A stretch of 33,207 bases of DNA, taken from contig CAMBYG010000017.1 in assembly GCA_945872085.1 (NCBI GenBank), positions 1 to 33,207 of the forward strand, given 5' to 3'. This document shows positions 7,530 to 16,307 of this stretch, in pieces. The notes under the pieces are model-generated. The model was not told where the DNA came from. It ran no database searches and worked only from the letters and a program-made list of their open reading frames with translations. The stretch is from Chitinophaga pinensis (GTDB taxonomy: Bacteria > Bacteroidota > Bacteroidia > Chitinophagales > Chitinophagaceae). The first letter of the stretch is position 1; each line of letters starts with the position of its first letter. Position numbers and translations under genes: made by a program.

Positions 7530-7556
7530 AAAAAAATAGCCACCCTAAGGTGGCTA
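7530..7556 (-). terminator. Terminator of the E2 gene
   Basis: The stem TAGCCACC/GGTGGCTA (7537-7544 and 7549-7556) with a 4-base loop is followed on the minus strand by seven T's. It sits 21 bases past the E2 stop codon and isolates the PadR promoter from read-through. Confidence 0.85.
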
Positions 7557-7577
7557 AATATGATAAATTATTGATTT

Positions 7578-8909
7578 TTAGATACTTCTATTAATATCAA
7601 AGGCTTCGAGTTCATTAGCAACAGCTGTTAAAAAGCTTGCTCCTAGAGAACCGTCTACAACACGATGATCATAACTGAGCGATAAATACATCATATGGCG
7701 AATAGCAATTACATCTCCAGAAGGTGTTTCTAAAACCATTGGTCTTTTCTTAATGCTACCAACAGCTAAAATAGCTACTTGGGGTTGATTAATAATCGGC
7801 GTACCCATAAGACTACCAAAGGTACCCACATTGGTCATGGTAAAGGTACCGCCTTGGGTATCATCTGCCTTTAATTTGTTATTACGAGCAGCATTAGCCA
7901 ATCCATTTACATCTTTACTTAACCCAATTAAATTCTTAGTATCTGCATTTCTAATAACCGGCACAATCAAATTGCCGGAAGGCAATGCAGTGGCCATACC
8001 AATATTAATATCCTTTTTAACAATAATATTATTGCCATCTACGCTTACGTTAATCATTGGATATTTACGTATACAATTCGCAATAGCCTCAATGAAAATT
8101 GGGGTAAAGGTGATTTTTTCACCATACTGCTTCTCAAATTTTGCTTTATTAGCATCTCTCCACTTAACAATATTAGTAACATCCGCTTCTGTGAAACTAG
8201 TAACATGCGGAGAAGTAGCCTTACTTCTTACCATATGATCAGCAATAAGCTTACGCATACGATCCATTTCAATAATCTCTACATTTCCAGATGGAGTACT
8301 TGTGCTTGTTGTCGAAACAGTTGCAGAAGCTGCTGGTGCCGCTGTTACTGCAGGTGCAGGAGTTGGTGCCGGAGTAGCAACAGGCGTAGCAGAACGATTA
8401 GCAACATATTGTAAAATATCCTTCTTAGTTACTCTTCCCTCATTGCCAGTACCTGGAATTTGCTCCAATTCTGCCATACTAATATGTTCTGTAGCTGCAA
8501 TATTTAAGACTAATGGCGAATAAAAACGAGCACCATCAGCATTGGATATAGAAGCGACAGAAGCCGTATTTTGCGTAGTCACAACAGGTGCTGCAACAAT
8601 AGGTGCAGGTTGTGGAGCAGGTGTAGGAGCAGCCGCAGCAACTGGAGCTGCAACGCTTGCGCCAGCCGCATCGGTATTGATTTGTGCAATAACCGTACCT
8701 ACTGGAACTACATCATTTACATTAAAAAGGATAGCAGTAATAGTGCCCGCAGCTGTAGAAGGAACTTCGCTATCTACTTTATCGGTAGCAATTTCAAGCA
8801 TTGTTTCATCCATTTTAATAGCATCGCCTACTTGCTTATGCCATTTTAAAATGGTTGCCTCCATAATACTTTCACCCATTTTGGGCATTACTAAATCTAC
8901 TATTGCCAT
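7578..8909 (-). CDS. Dihydrolipoamide acyltransferase, E2 of a 2-oxoacid dehydrogenase complex
   Basis: E2 forms the core of a 2-oxoacid dehydrogenase complex and passes acyl groups from lipoate to CoA. Domains in 443 residues: a lipoyl domain at 1-77 with the lipoylated Lys44 in ATDKVDSE; an Ala/Pro linker; a peripheral-subunit-binding domain at about 128-169 (SPLVLNIA ... GTGNEGRVTKKDIL); a second Ala/Pro/Thr linker; and the catalytic domain from about 210 with SYDHRVVDG (active-site His415 and Asp419). The substrate cannot be read with certainty. The single lipoyl domain and sequence style suit the branched-chain or 2-oxoglutarate types, and stand-alone E2 genes in Bacteroidota are often called branched-chain. 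No E1 or E3 gene is nearby. It ends at a strong terminator. Confidence 0.93.
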   Translation of the reverse strand: MAIVDLVMPKMGESIMEATILKWHKQVGDAIKMDETMLEIATDKVDSEVPSTAAGTITAILFNVNDVVPVGTVIAQINTDAAGASVAAPVAAAAPTPAPQPAPIVAAPVVTTQNTASVASISNADGARFYSPLVLNIAATEHISMAELEQIPGTGNEGRVTKKDILQYVANRSATPVATPAPTPAPAVTAAPAASATVSTTSTSTPSGNVEIIEMDRMRKLIADHMVRSKATSPHVTSFTEADVTNIVKWRDANKAKFEKQYGEKITFTPIFIEAIANCIRKYPMINVSVDGNNIIVKKDINIGMATALPSGNLIVPVIRNADTKNLIGLSKDVNGLANAARNNKLKADDTQGGTFTMTNVGTFGSLMGTPIINQPQVAILAVGSIKKRPMVLETPSGDVIAIRHMMYLSLSYDHRVVDGSLGASFLTAVANELEAFDINRSI

Positions 8910-8977
8910 AAAAATATAATTCTATTGGGTGTAAAAATAATCAAAAAGAAATAATAAGTAATATTTTGTTTGTTTTG

Positions 8978-11716
8978 TTAATACACAGCATCTCTAAAGT
9001 CCCTTCTTCTCAGCAATTTCAGGTCTTGTAAAATGGCAGATTTAACATTGAGGGTAAAACTGTAACTTTTTCTTGGTCCAAATGGAATGGCATTAATGCG
9101 CATTTCCCAACAATGCAAATCTCTATAAATATCGATAGATGTAAACGTCAATTGCTTATATATAAAATCATAGCCCGAACTAAATGCTATTTTAAAATTT
9201 TTGGTCAAATTAAAATCACCACTCATCATCAAGGTCTGCGAAAAAACTAGGGTGTCTTTATTGATAGTTTTAGTAGGCGATTTAGACAAATTAATACTGT
9301 AAGCCACGGTTAGATTCCAGGGGATATTAAAATCAATATAATTGGAATAGCCATTGTTGCTCAACAAGCGATTATTTTCCTTGTCTTTAACTTTTGTGTC
9401 TTTTTGAGTAGAATGAAAACTGGCATTTAAAGACATATTTGCACTGGCTAATTTGGCAATTTTACCATTCTCGTCCCATAATAATTGTGGTTTTCTTCTT
9501 CCATTCACATAGTCGTAAGCATAAGGGTCATAAACTGCACCTGCTGCAATTCCTATATGCTGAAACAAATTTGTTCTAAATCCTGCCGTAATCACACTCC
9601 AATTAAAAGAATCGGCAGCTATATTGTAAGCCGAGCTGAAGGACAATCCGTCTATAATAGATACATTTTTAGTTCCGGAGGCCGAATCTTTTCCATTCCT
9701 CACTTTCAACTGCACATTATTTTGAATATTGAAATTGATCGAACTATTGATTTTTCCATATTGATTTAATCCCGGCACACCTATTAATGATTTTTCATAA
9801 GGCGACATGTAATACCTTCTTTGAGAAGTATCCATTCTACTCAAATAATAATAATTGAAGGGTGCTGTTGCGTAGTCGGGAATAAATCCAGCTCCTATAC
9901 TGGGCGTTATAACATGTCTAATGCCAGCAATTTTTCCTTTCTTAAAAAAATGAACGCCATATATGCGAGAAGAAATAGTAGCTGAAGCGCTTATATCTCT
10001 AGCCGCAAAAAAACCATTTTGGTTTACCGTATCTATTTTGGCAGTTAGATCATTAAATGATTTTTCGTTTCGCTCTGTAAGCCAATATTCGGTATAATTA
10101 ATATTCGTAGAGAAATTGAAAAAGCGTAAAATATTGGTAGAAAATCCAATAGGGAGCACATGTTTCATGCCATTTCTAAAATCGGATAAGGACACTGCAT
10201 TGATGTTAAAGCTGGTATCGTAAAAAGTTAATTGGTTCAACATCGTCATGTTGTAACTCATATTGATTTTATCATACCAATGGGAAGTAGCTGATTTTTT
10301 ACTTTGAAAGGGATTGAAAGAACCTAAATAAAAATTCATTTCCGGCAAGGTTACATTCACTTGTCGGGTACGTGTATTTTGACTATGACGAGCACTAATA
10401 GTTAGGGAATAAGGTTTGTTAATCCAATTCTTAGAAAATGAAATATTAGATTGAAACTGATTATTAAGTATTTGATCTGCACTATAACTATTATTGGCAT
10501 AAAAAGATGACGAGCCGGCCACCACATTAGCACTAAAATTCATGCCTGGTGTGGCTTTTGCATCTACCTGATGGCGCCAGTTAATCATAAAATCTTTTGT
10601 AAGCGAGCTAGTGCTCTCATATACTTCACCTATTTTGTTATAAGCATAGGACAAAGAAATACCACCATTATAATGATATCGTTTATTATAATTTGAAATA
10701 GCACTTGCTCCCCAACTTCCCTTTGAATAGATATTAGTTAAAAATAATAAATCAATATGTCTGTTCAGATTAAAATAATATCCGCCATTGGTAATGCCCA
10801 ATCCTCTTTGCACTTCCATGGTATACCCTGGAATTTTAAAACCCGACGATTGCTGTTTAGCTATGGGAAAAACGCCAAAAGGAAGAAATAATGGCGTGGG
10901 AATATCTGCGATCATTAAATTGGCTGTACCTGTAGCAATAATTTTATCGGGTACTACTTTTATTTTCTTAGCCCTTATGCCAAAATGTGGATGCTCTAAA
11001 GCGCAAGTAGTGTATATATTTTGCCAACCATAAATCGATTGGTCTGCATTTCTTTTTACTTGATCACTTATAACAAAACCTTCACCATACTGTGAATGCG
11101 CATTTCGGACTATAGCTTTTTTAAGTTTGAAATTATAAATAAGTGAATCGTAAGTAAACGATTCTGAACCTTGCTTAAACAAAGGCTTTTTTTTGCTCAT
11201 TTCTTTATTGGAATCTAAAGAAGGCAAGGCCTTAATTTGTTGATTAGATTGATTATAATCTAATTTTCCCGATTGCAAAACAATGTCCTCATATTGTAAT
11301 TCGGCAGCCCCAAATAATAAAAAACGATTATTTGCCACATCCATAATTGCCGAATCTTTAGCTTGCGTAACCACTTTTGCGGGCAAGGCATCTGAGGAAA
11401 TTTTGATACCCAACGTATACGCTAATTGATCTGTTTTACTCATTTTATTGAAAACAGAATCAGGAATTACAACTTTTGCAACGGCTTCCGAGACAAGGGT
11501 ATCTGTATGCGAATGGAACTCCGTTTCATTTTGAAGTGTATCCTTTTTTTTAGCTGCAAGAGAGGCATTAATATTCTTTTGCTGTTTTTGTTTTGAACCT
11601 AATTGCTTTTGCTGCGCACTGGTTTGTTTTACTAAAAAAATGCAAAAAAACAACAATACCCCAAAAAAGGAATTGATTTTGTAAAATTTTGAAGTATTTT
11701 TAGGTTTTGGGGTCAT
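8978..11716 (-). CDS. lptD: LptD-like LPS-assembly outer-membrane protein
   Basis: LptD is the outer-membrane barrel that inserts lipopolysaccharide into the outer leaflet. The 912-residue protein has an N-terminal signal (FFGVLLFFCIFLVKQTSAQQ) and a low-complexity Gln/Lys segment. An OstA-like domain follows (FGAAELQYEDIVLQSGKLDYN ... VISDQVKRN ... TTCALEHPHFGIRAKKIKV), with its LFLPFGVFPI segment. A long run of alternating amphipathic strands makes up the barrel. It is longer than E. coli LptD (784), as is usual in Bacteroidota. The start is taken at the ATG at 11716; the frame from 11770 would overlap the divergent amidase promoter. Its pairing with a peptidoglycan amidase suggests an envelope-maintenance locus. 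Confidence 0.85.
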   Translation of the reverse strand: MTPKPKNTSKFYKINSFFGVLLFFCIFLVKQTSAQQKQLGSKQKQQKNINASLAAKKKDTLQNETEFHSHTDTLVSEAVAKVVIPDSVFNKMSKTDQLAYTLGIKISSDALPAKVVTQAKDSAIMDVANNRFLLFGAAELQYEDIVLQSGKLDYNQSNQQIKALPSLDSNKEMSKKKPLFKQGSESFTYDSLIYNFKLKKAIVRNAHSQYGEGFVISDQVKRNADQSIYGWQNIYTTCALEHPHFGIRAKKIKVVPDKIIATGTANLMIADIPTPLFLPFGVFPIAKQQSSGFKIPGYTMEVQRGLGITNGGYYFNLNRHIDLLFLTNIYSKGSWGASAISNYNKRYHYNGGISLSYAYNKIGEVYESTSSLTKDFMINWRHQVDAKATPGMNFSANVVAGSSSFYANNSYSADQILNNQFQSNISFSKNWINKPYSLTISARHSQNTRTRQVNVTLPEMNFYLGSFNPFQSKKSATSHWYDKINMSYNMTMLNQLTFYDTSFNINAVSLSDFRNGMKHVLPIGFSTNILRFFNFSTNINYTEYWLTERNEKSFNDLTAKIDTVNQNGFFAARDISASATISSRIYGVHFFKKGKIAGIRHVITPSIGAGFIPDYATAPFNYYYLSRMDTSQRRYYMSPYEKSLIGVPGLNQYGKINSSINFNIQNNVQLKVRNGKDSASGTKNVSIIDGLSFSSAYNIAADSFNWSVITAGFRTNLFQHIGIAAGAVYDPYAYDYVNGRRKPQLLWDENGKIAKLASANMSLNASFHSTQKDTKVKDKENNRLLSNNGYSNYIDFNIPWNLTVAYSINLSKSPTKTINKDTLVFSQTLMMSGDFNLTKNFKIAFSSGYDFIYKQLTFTSIDIYRDLHCWEMRINAIPFGPRKSYSFTLNVKSAILQDLKLLRRRDFRDAVY

Positions 11717-11728
11717 GTATATTGGCAA

Positions 11729-11736
11729 CAAAAATA
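11729..11736 (-). promoter_or_regulatory. Candidate -7 element (TATTTTTG) for lptD
   Basis: This is an exact TAnnTTTG match on the minus strand, ending 12 bases before the lptD ATG. A TTTG lies 25 bases upstream, farther than usual, so the -33 assignment is unsure. The whole divergent gap between lptD and the amidase is only 70 bases. Confidence 0.35.
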
Positions 11737-11786
11737 AATATTCCAAGCTGATATTTAAGAACAAACCCATTTTATTAACAAAGTAT

Positions 11787-12629
11787 ATGAAATTCTATAT
11801 AAAACTGTTTTTATTTCTTTTTGCCTTTTCGCCAATATTTGCTTTAGCGGCTGGTAAAGGATTGCATAAAATTGTTATTGACGCTGGGCATGGCGGCAGC
11901 GATGCTGGTGCTGGCGGAAAATTTTCTCATGAAAAGGATCTAACCTTAGCTATTTCGTTAAGATTGGGCGCTTTAATAGAAAGGAATTTGAAAAATGTAG
12001 AAGTTATATATACAAGAACAACGGATATTTACCCAAGTTTGAAAGAGCGCCACCGCATTGCTAATCAAGCCAATGCAGATTTATTTATTTCTATACATAT
12101 CAATTCTTCCAGAGGAACTACAGAGCGTATTTTTCAGGGTTACAAAACCATTAAAAAGAAGAAAAAGAGAGTGCAGGTACCTGTTTATAAAGTAATACAC
12201 CATCACGAAACCACTGCATCTGGCACTGAAGTGCAAATTCTTGGGCTACATAGAGCAGGGCAAAAAGCAACGGCAATGACCAGCAATACCGATAATGTGG
12301 AAGAAGAAGTAGGCATGCTTGATGTAAATGATCCTCAAACTGCAATAATCATAGCGCAATACCTTCAAGCTTTCCAAGGCAACAGTGTATTATTGGGCAC
12401 CTATATACAACAAGAATTTAGCACTCAAGGCAGAACGGATAGGGGTGTAAAACAAATGGGCTTGGAAGTATTGGCAGGAAGTGCTATGCCAGGCGTATTA
12501 GTAGAATGTGGTTTTATCAACAATCCAAGCGAAGAAGAATATATGAATTCAGAAGTTGGACTCGATGAAATTGCTAGAGCCATATTCAATGGTGTACGTG
12601 CTTATAAAGCAGAAATTGAAAAAAATTAA
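11787..12629 (+). CDS. N-acetylmuramoyl-L-alanine amidase (Amidase_3, AmiC type)
   Basis: This zinc enzyme cuts the bond between muramic acid and the stem peptide and is normally used in daughter-cell separation or wall turnover. The 280-residue protein starts with a signal peptide (KFYIKLFLFLFAFSPIFALAA). The catalytic motifs follow: IDAGHGGSDAG (Zn His), HEKDLTLA (Zn Glu), LFISIHINS (Zn His) and LVECGFINNPSEEEYM (catalytic Glu). A Lys-rich insert with HHHE in the middle looks like the regulatory helix region of AmiC-type enzymes. The start is taken at the ATG at 11787 because the longer frame reads back through the divergent promoter into lptD. No LysM or SPOR domain is present. Confidence 0.93.
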   Translation: MKFYIKLFLFLFAFSPIFALAAGKGLHKIVIDAGHGGSDAGAGGKFSHEKDLTLAISLRLGALIERNLKNVEVIYTRTTDIYPSLKERHRIANQANADLFISIHINSSRGTTERIFQGYKTIKKKKKRVQVPVYKVIHHHETTASGTEVQILGLHRAGQKATAMTSNTDNVEEEVGMLDVNDPQTAIIIAQYLQAFQGNSVLLGTYIQQEFSTQGRTDRGVKQMGLEVLAGSAMPGVLVECGFINNPSEEEYMNSEVGLDEIARAIFNGVRAYKAEIEKN

Positions 12630-12637
12630 GCTCAAAT

Positions 12638-12669
12638 TTTGAATAATTATCAAGTTTAGCCTATCTTTA
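12638..12669 (+). promoter_or_regulatory. Candidate promoter of the EGF-domain lipoprotein gene
   Basis: TTTG (12638-12641), a 20-base spacer, then TATCTTTA (12662-12669). The spacing fits the Bacteroidota promoter and only the last base of the -7 element deviates from TAnnTTTG. It lies wholly between the amidase stop codon and the next ATG, so the lipoprotein gene probably has its own promoter. Confidence 0.4.
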
Positions 12670-12695
12670 AAACTTATAACTACCATTTTTTCAGG

Positions 12696-13241
12696 ATGAA
12701 AACTACTTTAAAATCATTTTTATTTACCACGTTAGGAGTTGCAGGTATATTTACAGCTATGCTGTACCAATCTTGTACTCAAGAAAAATGCCAATCTATC
12801 GTTTGTGCTTATGGTGGGGTTTGTAGAGATGGCGCTTGTTTATGCCCAACGGGTTATGAAGGTTATCAATGCGAAACGATGACACGCGACCGTTTTAAAG
12901 GCGTTTGGATGGTAACTGAAGATGGATCAATCTCTAATAACGTTGCCTATGCTGTATCTGTTGAAAATGGAGTAGCAAAAAATGAAGTAATTATTAAATC
13001 TTTCAGAAATTCACTTACCCAATCTGTTGTAGCTACTGTAAAAGGAGATACGATGTATATTGCACAACAATTAGTAAATGGCAATACCATAGAAGGAAAG
13101 GGCTTTATTACCAAAGATTTATTTTACGGTAAAAACGGCTTAATGCATGTAAACTATTATATTATCGATGCTAATGGTAATGTTGATAATTTTGCTTGGC
13201 CTACTTATGTAGGTGGTAAAACATCTATTTGGAATAAATAA
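12696..13241 (+). CDS. EGF-like domain lipoprotein
   Basis: The 181-residue protein has an N-terminal membrane segment ending YQSC, with Cys27 the probable lipid anchor. A single EGF-like domain follows. Its six cysteines, at 32, 37, 43, 48, 50 and 59, have the classic spacing ending CxC then x8 then C, with GGVCRDG and CPTGYEGYQC. The remaining 120 residues are beta-rich and look like a lipocalin-like or small barrel domain of unknown role. Such single-EGF lipoproteins occur in Bacteroidota, but no function is known to me. It is followed by a strong terminator, so it is the last gene of its transcript. Confidence 0.75.
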   Translation: MKTTLKSFLFTTLGVAGIFTAMLYQSCTQEKCQSIVCAYGGVCRDGACLCPTGYEGYQCETMTRDRFKGVWMVTEDGSISNNVAYAVSVENGVAKNEVIIKSFRNSLTQSVVATVKGDTMYIAQQLVNGNTIEGKGFITKDLFYGKNGLMHVNYYIIDANGNVDNFAWPTYVGGKTSIWNK

Positions 13242-13258
13242 TTATACAGATGAAAAAG

Positions 13259-13290
13259 AAAAAGCGCATTGACAACAATGCGCTTTTTTT
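13259..13290. terminator. Bidirectional terminator between the EGF lipoprotein gene and ccmF
   Basis: The stem AAAGCGCATTG/CAATGCGCTTT (13261-13271 and 13276-13286) has a 4-base loop. A seven-T tail follows on the plus strand and a five-T tail on the minus strand. It separates two convergent genes and probably serves both. Confidence 0.88.
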
Positions 13291-13310
13291 ATGTTGGTAA
13301 TTAATTGCTA

Positions 13311-15776
13311 TTACTTAATATCCTTTTTTATTTTCCTATTGTAAAAGGATAGGAAAAATCCAATGACCATTACCACAACACCCAACCACAAAACATTGAT
13401 ATAAGGAAAGATCAATGCTTTCATAACAATATAATCATCTTTACTATTGTTCTGTTTTATGGCAATATCAGCAGTTTCATCTTTAGGATTAATCTTGGCA
13501 AACTGCATAATTAATTGCATAGAAGACAAGGTGTCATTTATAAAAATTTCTTCTTGTCCGTGAATTAGATAAATAGGTAAGGCTTCTATTTGTTTTCCCT
13601 TCAAGTTATATACAGCTAGTTTTGCACCTACAGCTATATCTCCAGCCTGGGTGTTAACATTTCGTTGCTCCAATTGTGTGGTAAATCCTTCAAAAATAGC
13701 AAAGCCATTATTTACGAAAATACTATCCCCTTTTTTTACAACGGTATGTTTGAAACTGTTGGTGTCATTTTTCTTAGAAGGGTCTATAACAGAAGTTACA
13801 TAGGTGAATATATCTTTATGTATATAATGTTTGGAAGCTGGGTTAGCAATTAATCCAGATTTGCCTTTAGAATTGATAAATGCATCGGGATATAAATTAA
13901 ATGCCTCTACTACTTTTTGAGAAGCACTATCTCTAACTTCATAATGTACTTTAAAAAATGTTCTGGGATCGGATACACTAGTTGAATCGCCTTGATAGGT
14001 AACCAAATAGGGACCCATTGCTATCGGTGTATTTCTAAACAACAAAACATTTTCTTGACTTTCTTTCACCTTTTCCTGCATCGTTTTCTGTCCTAAATCA
14101 ATAAATACACCCATGGTATTTATAGAAAGTACTTCCTTTTTAAAAGAAGATAAAACGATACCTAAAATGACTAAAGCAAATCCAAGATGAGAAATGGCTG
14201 GACCCATTTTCTTAAATACCCCTTTCTGATTATAAATAGCGTAATATACACTTGCTACGACACCGAAGCAGGCTGCATATAACAATAAAAATACAGGAAC
14301 CTCATTTATAGTTTCTGCATATGCAATGGCAATGGCAACTAAAAGGCTTATTGATTTAATAATCGCAAATCTCTTTAGCAATGGCTTCCAATCGGAGTTC
14401 TTGAATTTTAAGAATAAGGTGCTTGCAGATAAAAAGGTAATAAGTATAGCCAACCAAATTTGAATAGCATTATAATGCTGCACGGGGTCATTAGGAGGCG
14501 CAACCTCTTTGCCGCTTATCCACTTTACTAGAGGCGCCCAAACCGGAATAGAAGTGGTCAAAATAATTTGAATAGACGATAAGAAAATAATAAAGGCACC
14601 AATAAACATCCAAAACTCTCTAGATAGCAAGGCTTCTTCCTGTTCAATTTTTGGAAATAGTTTACGGCGATATATATACAGAACTATACCCGGGATTAAA
14701 ACTATTGATAACACCATTAATAAATGCCATAACAAAGAGCTACCCTCTCCTGTAAAGGCATGCACCGAGGTATCGCCTAAAATACCCGTTCTGGTTAAGA
14801 ATGTAGAGTACCAAATAAACGCATACGTTAAAATAAACAAGATTAAACTTACCCCTAAAGATCGTTGTGTAGCTTTAAATATCACAATAGTATGCAAAGC
14901 CGCTACCAACAATAACCAAGGCACTAAAGAAGCATTCTCTACAGGATCCCATGCCCAATATCCACCGAAGGTTAAGGATTCATATGCCCAAGCACCACCC
15001 ATCATTATACCTAAACCCAAAATTCCACCGGCAACTAAAGACCAATTGATGATAGGCTTAATAAAATGAACAAACTCCCCTTTCCAAAGTGCGGCTATTG
15101 CATAAGCAAATGGAATAAGCGTAAGTGCAAATCCTAAAAATAAGATAGGCGGATGAATAACCATCCAATAGTTTTGCAATAACTCATTTAAGCCATTCCC
15201 ATCTTTAATATACTGCATATAATCGGGCTGTGAAAAAATAGGAGCACCTTGCATTTGATTTCTCAACAAAGCAAAAGGGCTTGTTCCTATTTTAACGCTC
15301 TCGGTGATATAAATACCCAACAACATAGTGCTGAGACATGCTTGTATAATACCTACAACTGTCATTGTGCGGGCTTGCAAGCTATCTGATTTGTATAAAA
15401 TAAATAAACCTAAAATAGAATGCCAAAGCATCCAAAGTAAGAATGAACCCTGCTGCCCTTCCCAAAAACAAGACAATAAGTATTTAGTAGGTAAGGCTAA
15501 GGAAGAATGCTCATAGGCGTAGTTATATTCAAAATAATGCTTATAAATAATAAAATATAGTGTAAAAAACACGCCCCATACCATAAGCACATGCACCATA
15601 AATAACTTACGAGCTATAGATAGCCACGAGGAAGCCGAAGTTGGATCTTGTTGTTCAAATTTTGCTGCATTAAAAAAAGCAAAGGCACTAAATAAAGAAG
15701 CAACAAAAGCGCTTATTACCATCAAATGACCTAATTGGCCAGGCAATAGATGTTCGTTTAAGAATGTAGTATTCAA
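13311..15776 (-). CDS. ccmF: Cytochrome c haem lyase subunit CcmF/CcsA family
   Basis: CcmF takes haem from CcmE and helps attach it to apocytochrome c on the outer face of the inner membrane. The 821-residue protein is polytopic. It has the tryptophan-rich WWD motif GGYWAWDPVENASLVPW (271-287), the SCFWEGQQGS segment (102-111) and the conserved IHPP histidine at about 208. A periplasmic region of roughly 180 residues (about 600-780) precedes a last membrane helix. It lies 24 bases downstream of ccmE in the same orientation. The other maturation genes (ccmA, B, C, H) are not in the window. Confidence 0.94.
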   Translation of the reverse strand: MNTTFLNEHLLPGQLGHLMVISAFVASLFSAFAFFNAAKFEQQDPTSASSWLSIARKLFMVHVLMVWGVFFTLYFIIYKHYFEYNYAYEHSSLALPTKYLLSCFWEGQQGSFLLWMLWHSILGLFILYKSDSLQARTMTVVGIIQACLSTMLLGIYITESVKIGTSPFALLRNQMQGAPIFSQPDYMQYIKDGNGLNELLQNYWMVIHPPILFLGFALTLIPFAYAIAALWKGEFVHFIKPIINWSLVAGGILGLGIMMGGAWAYESLTFGGYWAWDPVENASLVPWLLLVAALHTIVIFKATQRSLGVSLILFILTYAFIWYSTFLTRTGILGDTSVHAFTGEGSSLLWHLLMVLSIVLIPGIVLYIYRRKLFPKIEQEEALLSREFWMFIGAFIIFLSSIQIILTTSIPVWAPLVKWISGKEVAPPNDPVQHYNAIQIWLAILITFLSASTLFLKFKNSDWKPLLKRFAIIKSISLLVAIAIAYAETINEVPVFLLLYAACFGVVASVYYAIYNQKGVFKKMGPAISHLGFALVILGIVLSSFKKEVLSINTMGVFIDLGQKTMQEKVKESQENVLLFRNTPIAMGPYLVTYQGDSTSVSDPRTFFKVHYEVRDSASQKVVEAFNLYPDAFINSKGKSGLIANPASKHYIHKDIFTYVTSVIDPSKKNDTNSFKHTVVKKGDSIFVNNGFAIFEGFTTQLEQRNVNTQAGDIAVGAKLAVYNLKGKQIEALPIYLIHGQEEIFINDTLSSMQLIMQFAKINPKDETADIAIKQNNSKDDYIVMKALIFPYINVLWLGVVVMVIGFFLSFYNRKIKKDIK

Positions 15777-15800
15777 GAATAGTGAGTTTAGAAAGTAGAA

Positions 15801-16193
15801 TTAGTTATTGCCTAAAGCAACTTGATCTTTTTTGTATTTAGACGGGCATTTCATTTGTATTTTGGAACATCGAAAAACAGCGCCATCCATATAGCCCATC
15901 ATAACTATTTGCTCCGATTTTTCGATATCAATGGGTTTGGCACCATTAAAGACAACTTGATTTACTGCACCAGCCTTATCTTTCACATAAAAAGTAAAAT
16001 GATTTGCATCTACAACGGGATCATAAATCATGGCTTTGTCTTTTTCTAAAAAGCCTATTACATGAATCTTTTTTGTAGGATTTTTAGCCGCCGAAGCAAA
16101 GGTTTCATAGGTACTAAAATCTCCAAACATGGCCACAATAGCCCCTACCCCTAGTGCAATTAAAACCAATAAAATTATATGCATCCTTTTCAT
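15801..16193 (-). CDS. ccmE: Cytochrome c maturation protein CcmE, CxxxY type
   Basis: CcmE is a membrane-anchored haem chaperone that receives haem and delivers it to CcmF. The 130-residue protein has one N-terminal membrane helix (IILLVLIALGVGAIVAMF) followed by an OB-fold periplasmic domain. The usual haem-binding motif HxxxY (KHDENY in E. coli) is replaced by KCPSKY, with Cys116 and Tyr120. This CxxxY variant is known from archaea and some bacteria such as Desulfovibrio, where Cys binds haem in place of His. A second cysteine (Cys109) lies close by. It is the first gene of the ccmE-ccmF pair. Confidence 0.92.
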   Translation of the reverse strand: MKRMHIILLVLIALGVGAIVAMFGDFSTYETFASAAKNPTKKIHVIGFLEKDKAMIYDPVVDANHFTFYVKDKAGAVNQVVFNGAKPIDIEKSEQIVMMGYMDGAVFRCSKIQMKCPSKYKKDQVALGNN

Positions 16194-16230
16194 AAAACCT
16201 TTCGCTATCTGATAAATAAAAATTTTGCAA

Positions 16231-16238
16231 CAAAAATA
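16231..16238 (-). promoter_or_regulatory. Candidate -7 element (TATTTTTG) for ccmE-ccmF
   Basis: Exact TAnnTTTG on the minus strand, 37 bases before the ccmE ATG. No clear -33 TTG is present at the usual distance. Confidence 0.3.
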
Positions 16239-16269
16239 CTAAATAAACGCATTGTTTGAATTTAGTTTA

Positions 16270-16277
16270 TACATTTG
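16270..16277 (+). promoter_or_regulatory. Candidate -7 element (TACATTTG) for the agmatinase-family gene
   Basis: Exact TAnnTTTG, 30 bases before the ATG at 16308. The nearest TTG (16252-16254) is 15 bases upstream, a little short for the -33 element, so confidence is limited. Confidence 0.3.
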
Positions 16278-16307
16278 CTCCCGTATTTTATTATTTATCT
16301 TTTTCCC

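Noticed and set aside
7524-7536. T7-A7 block beside the PadR palindrome, considered as part of the operator
   Set aside because: It is better explained as the T tail of the E2 terminator plus flanking A/T sequence.
8205-8919. Long plus-strand frames, some Cys/Arg/Ser-rich, opposite the E2 gene
   Set aside because: They mirror the Ala/Pro/Thr linkers and lipoyl domain of E2. Such low-complexity coding often leaves open antisense frames.
12151-12345. Minus-strand 64-codon frame inside the amidase gene
   Set aside because: It is a shadow of the real amidase coding sequence with no independent start or terminator.
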